Assembly (NCBI GenBank): GCA_031769625.1
Contig: JAUIMM010000686.1
Coordinates: 2,626,001-2,690,000, forward strand
Source of the DNA: Taudactylus pleione
Lineage: Eukaryota > Chordata > Amphibia > Anura > Myobatrachidae
DNA: 64,000 nucleotides
Direction: 5' to 3'
The translations under genes and the position numbers were made by a program. Shown in pieces: positions 58,051-64,000 of this stretch. The notes beneath the pieces were generated by a model. It did not search any database. It was not told where the DNA came from and saw only the letters and a program-made list of their open reading frames with translations. The number at the start of each line of letters is the position of its first letter. The stretch's first letter is position 1.

Positions 58051-58365
58051 GGGGGGGTTATTCAATACAACAGGAGTTGAATAGTGCCGGGAGGGAGCTC
58101 CCAGAGCTATTCAATTCACTACTTCATTACTCCTACGGAGAGCAGTTAAGTCGGAGAATGATGGTTCTCGCGGCTTAACATGGCTGTTTAGTCGCGCGAG
58201 CCGGCACTCCCCAACTAAAGTGCCGGCCGCGAGATCAGCCTCATGGCGGGCACTTTAGTCTGATTTCTCCTCGAACCTTCTGGAGGGTGTAAGAAGAAAT
58301 CTTTAGTCGGACTAAACGGCTCCCCTCCCGGTGCTATTCAATTCACGCTGAATTGAATCGCCCCC
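58051..58365. repeat. Inverted-repeat element (GGGGGTTATTCAAT ends)
   Basis: Left GGGGGGTTATTCAATACAAC with TGCCGGGAGGGAGC is matched in reverse by CTCCCCTCCCGGTGCTATTC and GAATTGAATCGCCCCC. Internal TTAGTC/GACTAA motifs recur. Non-autonomous, adjacent to 57683-58047. Confidence 0.65.
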
Positions 58366-58640
58366 TTGTGTCTTCATTGCATGTTTAAACTCCCTGCCTA
58401 TAAATGAAGTTTATTGGAGAGCTTTGTGAAGATTGGCACACGTTTTGCACCATTGCATCACTCCAGTATGTGTCTCTGGGGATCAAAGGTTGGGTCAGGC
58501 TGCTCTGCTGATTGGCAGGCCATACTGTATATAAATTGTCACATCTTCCTCTCTGTGTAGTGGTATTTTTGAGGTTGGATTTTGATATTGGTAGTCCTCT
58601 TAAAAACTAAGCTAAAACTTGTTCACATATTGAGCTCAAT

Positions 58641-58951
58641 GGGCGGAATTCAATTGATTCCAGCCCCTATCGCGCCCGACGGAGCTATTCAATTCTTGCT
58701 CCTGTCGGGCGCGATCAGCTGGCAGCGCTACATTTCAGCTCGCAGCCCCTGGGGGATGAGAGCTGAAATGTGCGAAAAGTGACATGTTTGGGCGCCCAAA
58801 CATCACTTTTCGCGATCGCGCCCAGCACTTTGGTTGGGTTTAGCTGCTTTATGCGATCAGCACGAAAATCTAGAACAATTTTGTAGCGGCCCGCGATCTC
58901 CTGTCACTTTAGATGGGAGATGTGGGCCACGAAAACAATTGAATTCCGCCC
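58641..58951. repeat. Inverted-repeat MITE with perfect GGGCGGAATTCAATTG ends
   Basis: The first 16 bases (GGGCGGAATTCAATTG) are exactly complementary to the last 16. The element is flanked by AAT on both sides (58638-58640 and 58952-58954). A 3-bp duplication would fit the PIF/Harbinger superfamily. That assignment is tentative. Confidence 0.8.
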
Positions 58952-59175
58952 AATGGCTGTGTAGTGTGATTTGGCAGTTTAAGCTGCAAGCATAGAATGA
59001 CAGTAAAGCCGATAGTCCTCTCGCCCTCGGCAGCACAACAATATTGTCTATCACTTTAGACGGGAGCTGCATCTAAAGTGAGGGCATTAGATGACTCAGG
59101 GGTTTTTTTTGCATATCAACTTGTTCACCAAAGTGTGAGGCAGGTTTTTATATTTATAAAGGACTATGCTGTTTT

Positions 59176-59177
<2 letters not shown>

Positions 59178-59240
<63 letters not shown>

Positions 59241-59263
59241 TATACATTTTTTTTTTTTTTTTT
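59178..59263. repeat. (AT)n microsatellite and T-run
   Basis: About 29 AT dinucleotides (59178-59236) followed by a run of T (59247-59263). It creates a spurious Tyr/Ile-rich frame. Confidence 0.95.
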
Positions 59264-59921
59264 GTATTGCAATTGGGTCTGGTGCTTGATGGGATTAAGT
59301 TGTTGATCCGGTACTATAGGCTCAAGTGTTTGTTAGATCTTGGTATATAGGTGTTGTAGTATGTCTGCTGTGCTGATTTTTAAACTTTACTACTGAAGGT
59401 GGAGCACAAACGGGAATGTTAGGTAAATATGCATAGTATGACATGAAAAATATATAATTCACACTTGATAAATATTTCCAATTTATAGTGGAATGATTCC
59501 AGGATGCGGATGGTTTTTTTCATTGTTTTTAGGATTGGATTTGGCCACAAGTGTATATACAGATTTATAATGTCCTTGTGACTTTTAGGAGGTTAAGAAG
59601 TAATTTATCTTGTCATGGTACTAATGTATCTACACTGCTGTTGGTGTCCTCTCTTGCTTGCTCCAGAGCACATGATACTGGAGCTGCTAGTAAAACCCTA
59701 CAAGGGTATGTGTATCAAGAGTGTTTACTGTAGTATTCAGCCTGACATCCACTACTTGCAGAGCAGGAGGAACAATCTCTGCTGTCTGAAGAAATGCAGA
59801 AGCCTGTATCTGTTTTATTAACAATTGAAAATGAAGTAATTAAACCTCATATACTGCAGGTTAAGTTCCCACTAATGCAAGTGAGACTTTACTCACTGTA
59901 TGTGTAGGGAAAAATAGAGCC

Positions 59922-59923
59922 AC

Positions 59924-59954
<31 letters not shown>

Positions 59955-59960
59955 ACACAT
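59922..59960. repeat. C-run and (AC)n microsatellite
   Basis: 19 C residues followed by about ten AC dinucleotides. Confidence 0.95.
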
Positions 59961-61948
59961 TAAAATGTATTAAATGATCTATGTAGTGCACACATTACAC
60001 ACAGGATCCATGTTGAGTTCGCAGACCTATATGTTTTTGTTGACGGCTTCCCAATAGCGTCATTATCGGTGATTTTTTTATTTTTTCGGAGCCTGCTTTG
60101 CTCCTGAAAAAAATCTCCGATAAGGGCTACCGGCAGCCACACTTTGGGGCTAATTGAATAGCCTTTGGGGGATCAATTAGCCGCAGTACGTTATCACAAC
60201 TAATTCAATTTCCCCCCTAAGTGTAAAAATTTATATATTTTCCAATTACCACTACTGCTTGACAAAAACACCTTATTTGACACCACACCGTTCATTGAAT
60301 TATTAAACATTTCTGTATAGCATCACCAATATCACCTATTTTATGCTTTTCATTCCATTGACAAAACAATGAAGACTTGTGTGCTATGTCTGTTCATCCT
60401 TGACCACACAGAAAGGGGCTTTTCCAATTTGGCGCGCACATTTGTGGCGGAATCCAGAATAGGCAGAGAAGTCGGGACACATGGGAAGACAACTGCACAT
60501 GATCACACCAGCTCTCCAGATAGTTTTTATTCACACCATACTTGCCCACGGAATTTTTTTATGTATTGTATACTTTGTAGTTTTGTTGAAGTCTTTAGTA
60601 CCTTGCCATACCTTTTAATCCCTTAATGATCAGGGTTATCAAACCCAAGTTCATAGCTTTGCAATGTGTTTGCTAATTTATCATTTAAATAAAGTGTATA
60701 TACTTGGCAAAATTGGGGGCTGCAACCCTAATAAGAGATTTTGTTTGTTCTTATTTGGCATTTGTTGCAACCGCTTTTTTATTTCATTGATTGCTAATTT
60801 GCTGTGAGTCTGCTATGCTTACAGCTTGCATTCAGTGCAGGGTGGGCTGGGGTCATCTCCCGACAGTTCAGTAAGCACGCCATCTGCTGGCTGGCACAAG
60901 AGCATACTCTTATGTAGGTCAAGCCAGCCCTTGGTGTCTGGTGCTGTGACTGTGAGTTGGGTGGTTTAAGAAAATTGCTTGGCTGTGTCCCATTGAAGAT
61001 GCCCTGGGAAGATCAATGAGTCGCTGCCACCACCAGACCCTTTATTAGCACATTAAACTGCTTTATTCTAAGTAATGTAACTGGCTGGTTCTTCCAGATT
61101 ACTTACTTTAATATAAGATGTTTGGTAGCCAGCAGAGTATCCTGTATTTGGCAGGAAGTACTGTAGGTGTCTTGGAGGAACAGAGCAGGAACGTTGGGAA
61201 TAATAATTTTTACAAGTTCACAGTAGCTCTTAATAGCTGTTACCACAAAACCCACTTAAAGGTAGTGGATGTACAGACAAGTTTGAGGCTTTTGTTCCAT
61301 TTATATACAGTTTAACACAGATTAACAGTAGTTAATAACGCACCCTGGGTGGAATGTACTACATTTCGCATTTTGGGTACATTCCAGTGTTAATACTAGT
61401 ATGTACCTAGAAATGCACAAAGGACAGCTCACCCGATAACAGCTGTTTGCGATACAAGGACTTTCGGAGGACACTGGGAGTGATCTGAATGGGTCCTTCT
61501 CAGAGTAGAATGCTAAAAAATGCCTAATAGGCTTCTATTAGGCAACGCCATCTACAGATGGAAATGTCTACCGGGTCCAAGCTCCAGAATATATAGCATT
61601 GAGTTTTGGACTCGTTTTAGATTTGATTCATCCCACCGTTCCTTAACTTTTCAATGCATATCAAGTATTTACAAACAAAAGTAATTTTTTTTCACTATTC
61701 CTTAAGTTTGTAATGGATGACCTCCAATGAAGGTTACGTTTTGTAGCACTGTTTACTTTCTTTTACAAAATGATCATACATACTAATAATTGACAAGGTA
61801 TATTTCATAGTCTGAGAAACAAATCTGAAGCTGAAGGGATACGAGCACTTAAAAAGGCTAAGAACCTTTGCTATACATTATTCTTGTACTAATTTAAGTT
61901 TCTGCAGGATGTGTGTGTGTATTATGTATTAATGCATTTTTCTCTTAC
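59961..61948 (+). other. 3' part of putative AKAP1 intron 1
   Basis: An inverted-repeat remnant near 60070-60215 (TTATCGGTGATTTTTT / AAAAAAATCTCCGATAA; TAATTGAATAG and CTAATTCAATT) is the only structure seen. The region just before the exon has a pyrimidine-rich tract (TTTTTCTCTTACAG, 61937-61950), suiting a 3' splice site. Confidence 0.5.
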
Positions 61949-61950
61949 AG
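61937..61950 (+). promoter_or_regulatory. AKAP1: Splice acceptor of AKAP1 first coding exon
   Basis: TTTTTCTCTTACAG is a strong acceptor 25 bases before the start codon. The exon would begin at 61951. Confidence 0.8.
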
Positions 61951-61975
61951 GTTTCACTGTTGGGCTCTTTTAAAG

Positions 61976-64000
61976 ATGGTACTACGCATGCGCTTAATTC
62001 TCCCCTACGCCTTGCCTGGAGTGCTGGCACTCGTTGGTTGTTGGTGGTTCTTTTCCCGAAAGAAAGAGGGGCACAATAAGAAACGCAAGCATTTGGTTTC
62101 ACCTGCAGAATTGCAGGCAGATGATGTCTTAAAAGGACTAGTTCCTAAAAATGTATTGCAGACCAGTTCAAGGGTACAGCCTGCGCAGATAAATGGAGAG
62201 GCATGTGCTTCACAGGACAGCTTGACCTGCTCTTTGCCCTCAACAGAACAGTTAACTCCTTTATTTGAAACTCAGTCTGACTGCAAGGCTGAGGATACCC
62301 TGAAAAGTGAGTACCCCACACAAAATGTGCTCCTGGACGCCTTACAAGGATCCTCTCATCAGGAGATAACTGAAGCAATAACATTCAGAATCCAGACAGG
62401 AGATGGAGATGTTTGTACACCTACAGCTGTACATAATGTTAATAAGGAGACCCACAAAATTCTAGTTTGTGACTTAGGGTTATGTTCAGGAGATGTAGCT
62501 GAAGTATGCACCACTTCACTATGTGACCATGTTCAGGCAAATGAGCCAACTGATAAATCAGAAAAAGCTTTAATTGGTTCATGTGCTGAATATTTGCTCT
62601 CGCACAGTGAGCCTCGGGTATGTTCAGCAGAAACCCATAAAGCTTTGCCATCTTTTGATGTGGGTGAGTCAGTTTTACAACAGACCAATCACATTCAGAG
62701 TAATGCGACTTATAATTTCAGACCACCCGAAACATACTCCGAGGCTTTCAAGAATAATACATCTGAAGAATATTATGTTGACTCTTTCATAGAGTCAGGT
62801 GTACAGCCATGTATTGATGAAATAGAAACTGTGGTTGAAATGTCCATTTTAGTGCAGTGCCCTCCATCAGTGGCTAATGAGACTGGAGAAACAGAACACG
62901 CTAGCGCCCAATCTCCAGAATGTAATCGGGCAGAGCAAATAGCATGTAGCGAACCACCTAATCTAAATTTATTTCCTCCTATGGAAGCAGGTTCTGAACC
63001 TAGGAACTCAGCCATCTGTGGAGTTACAGGTAACGTTTTACCAGCAGCAGACAAGCTATGTAGTAGCCCTATAAAAACTTCCTCCATGGAAATGGTTGGA
63101 GTGGGTAATTGTCCTGACCTACTGGATACCATTTGTCAGAGCTTGGAAAAAAATGAACAGCTTGAAACTACAAGTTCATTAATGGACTGGAATCACAAAG
63201 CATTTTGTAAAAACTGTGATACCAAAACACCATCAGCTCTCCATAATTCCAGAAAGGAATCAAACAATATTATGGTCTGTGACTTTGCATTGGGTTCTGA
63301 GGATACAGATAAATTGTGTAAACGGCCATGTGATACTGTTCAGACATTGGGACCTGATGTTACATCATTAAATCAGACCCACTTAGTGAAGGAGGAAGTT
63401 TTTTGTTGTGATGTTACTGCCTCAACTACAAAGAGTGAAATTCAGCAGAATAAAGCCATTTGTGATTTCAGACCAACAGTAGCATGCTCTGAGGTTGAAG
63501 CTTTAAAGACTATTCAATCTGAAGAATTGCATATTGTGCCTTCCACAGAGCAAAGTGTCCAGGCGTGTGTTGGTGAGATAGAAGCCGTGGTCAAAATGTC
63601 CCTTTTACTGCAGTGCCCTCAGTCAGTGGCTAATGAGACAGAATTAATGTCCACAGAAAAAGCAGATCACTGTAGCTTTCGATCTTCAGAATACTGTCGA
63701 GCAGAGCAGGTAGCATTGAGTAAACCCAAGTCAGATCAGTGGTCTCCTATGGAAGCAGAGATCTGTGAAATTAGGGGTAATGTTTTACCAACATCAGATG
63801 TCCTGTCAACCAGCTGTGTAAAACCATCCTCAGAAGAAATACTGAGCGAGGGTAAATGTACAGATATACTGGATGCCTTTTCCCAGTGCTTGGGGAAAAA
63901 TGATCAGCTTGAGACAACTGGCTCAGCAGTAGCCTGTTTGGGTGAAGGGAAGGCAAATACATTTTTAGGAAACTTAGAGGCCAAAATTGTTGAGCAGCTG
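61976..64000 (+). CDS. AKAP1: A-kinase anchor protein 1, N-terminal coding exon (partial, open at the window end)
   Basis: AKAP1 (AKAP121/149) tethers protein kinase A, phosphatases and RNA to the outer mitochondrial membrane. The ATG at 61976 starts 675 uninterrupted codons. Residues about 6-27 contain ALPGVLALVGCWWFFSRKK, a hydrophobic anchor plus basic flank that closely matches the conserved AKAP1 mitochondrial-targeting N-terminus. This segment carries the identification. Residues about 40-675 are Ser/Glu/Thr-rich, Cys-containing and apparently disordered. They contain an imperfect tandem duplication: unit 1 about residues 162-431, unit 2 from 432, with a tail motif recurring at 119, 382 and 631. 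Human AKAP1 is about 900 residues in all, so this N-terminal region is unusually long. No RVxF-type phosphatase site was found. The RII-binding helix, KH and Tudor domains should lie beyond 64000. LEAKIVEQL at the very end could begin the helix. Confidence 0.9.
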   Translation, partial: MVLRMRLILPYALPGVLALVGCWWFFSRKKEGHNKKRKHLVSPAELQADDVLKGLVPKNVLQTSSRVQPAQINGEACASQDSLTCSLPSTEQLTPLFETQSDCKAEDTLKSEYPTQNVLLDALQGSSHQEITEAITFRIQTGDGDVCTPTAVHNVNKETHKILVCDLGLCSGDVAEVCTTSLCDHVQANEPTDKSEKALIGSCAEYLLSHSEPRVCSAETHKALPSFDVGESVLQQTNHIQSNATYNFRPPETYSEAFKNNTSEEYYVDSFIESGVQPCIDEIETVVEMSILVQCPPSVANETGETEHASAQSPECNRAEQIACSEPPNLNLFPPMEAGSEPRNSAICGVTGNVLPAADKLCSSPIKTSSMEMVGVGNCPDLLDTICQSLEKNEQLETTSSLMDWNHKAFCKNCDTKTPSALHNSRKESNNIMVCDFALGSEDTDKLCKRPCDTVQTLGPDVTSLNQTHLVKEEVFCCDVTASTTKSEIQQNKAICDFRPTVACSEVEALKTIQSEELHIVPSTEQSVQACVGEIEAVVKMSLLLQCPQSVANETELMSTEKADHCSFRSSEYCRAEQVALSKPKSDQWSPMEAEICEIRGNVLPTSDVLSTSCVKPSSEEILSEGKCTDILDAFSQCLGKNDQLETTGSAVACLGEGKANTFLGNLEAKIVEQL
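62459..64000 (+). repeat. AKAP1: Imperfect in-frame tandem duplication within AKAP1
   Basis: Unit 1 starts at 62459 (ILVCDLGLCSGD) and unit 2 at 63269 (IMVCDFALGSED). Matching blocks in order: EIETVVEMSILVQCPPSVAN / EIEAVVKMSLLLQCPQSVAN (62822 and 63578), CNRAEQIA / CRAEQVA, PMEA, GNVLPAADKL / GNVLPTSDVL, DLLDTICQSLEKNEQLETT / DILDAFSQCLGKNDQLETT. Offsets fall from 810 bp to 756 bp to 747 bp along the unit, so in-frame indels accumulated. A partial unit tail precedes unit 1 (62330-62458; LLDALQG, then HNVNKE before the VCD block). Confidence 0.88.

Overview
The window looks like vertebrate nuclear DNA, most probably from a frog or another amphibian with a large, repeat-rich genome (inference). 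The evidence is one recognisable vertebrate gene with a long transposon-filled first intron, three DIRS-type tyrosine-recombinase retrotransposons, two L1/Tx1-like LINEs, a Tc1/mariner relic, several hAT-type elements with 8-bp target duplications, and many foldback elements. There is no operon, tRNA, rRNA or CRISPR array, and all mobile-element reading frames are broken.

Layout. Positions 1-45800 look intergenic. They hold foldback elements (133-595, 2129-2949), DIRS copy 1 (4041-9773), a short inverted-repeat element (10510-10908), L1-like LINE A (13252-18971, with a 16-bp target duplication), DIRS copy 2 (19606-25373), nested DNA transposons (26333-28152, 28212-28695), hAT-like elements (30326-30604, 35045-35157), a 62-63-bp minisatellite (33330-34080), and L1-like LINE B (36046-42212), which sits inside a Tc1/mariner relic.

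Gene. A CpG-rich island at about 45880-46200 ends in a perfect splice-donor match (46135). It is the best candidate for the promoter and first non-coding exon of AKAP1. The first coding exon starts after a splice acceptor at 61949-61950. Its ATG is at 61976 and the frame stays open to the window edge (675 codons). The N-terminus matches AKAP1, the A-kinase anchor of the outer mitochondrial membrane. The proposed intron 1 (about 15.8 kb) carries DIRS copy 3, truncated and in sense orientation, plus a small hAT, a SINE/LINE-tail-like repeat and a cluster of foldback elements.

How it fits together. Only AKAP1 appears to be a live host gene here. The rest is a layered record of insertions: LINE B into Tc1, a hAT into an older inverted-repeat element, and a 146-bp segment into a foldback. 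The most unusual observations are a long imperfect tandem duplication (about 250-270 residues per unit) in the AKAP1 N-terminal region, and replacement of the second Asp of the reverse-transcriptase YLDD box in all three DIRS copies. No wholly new gene system could be supported.
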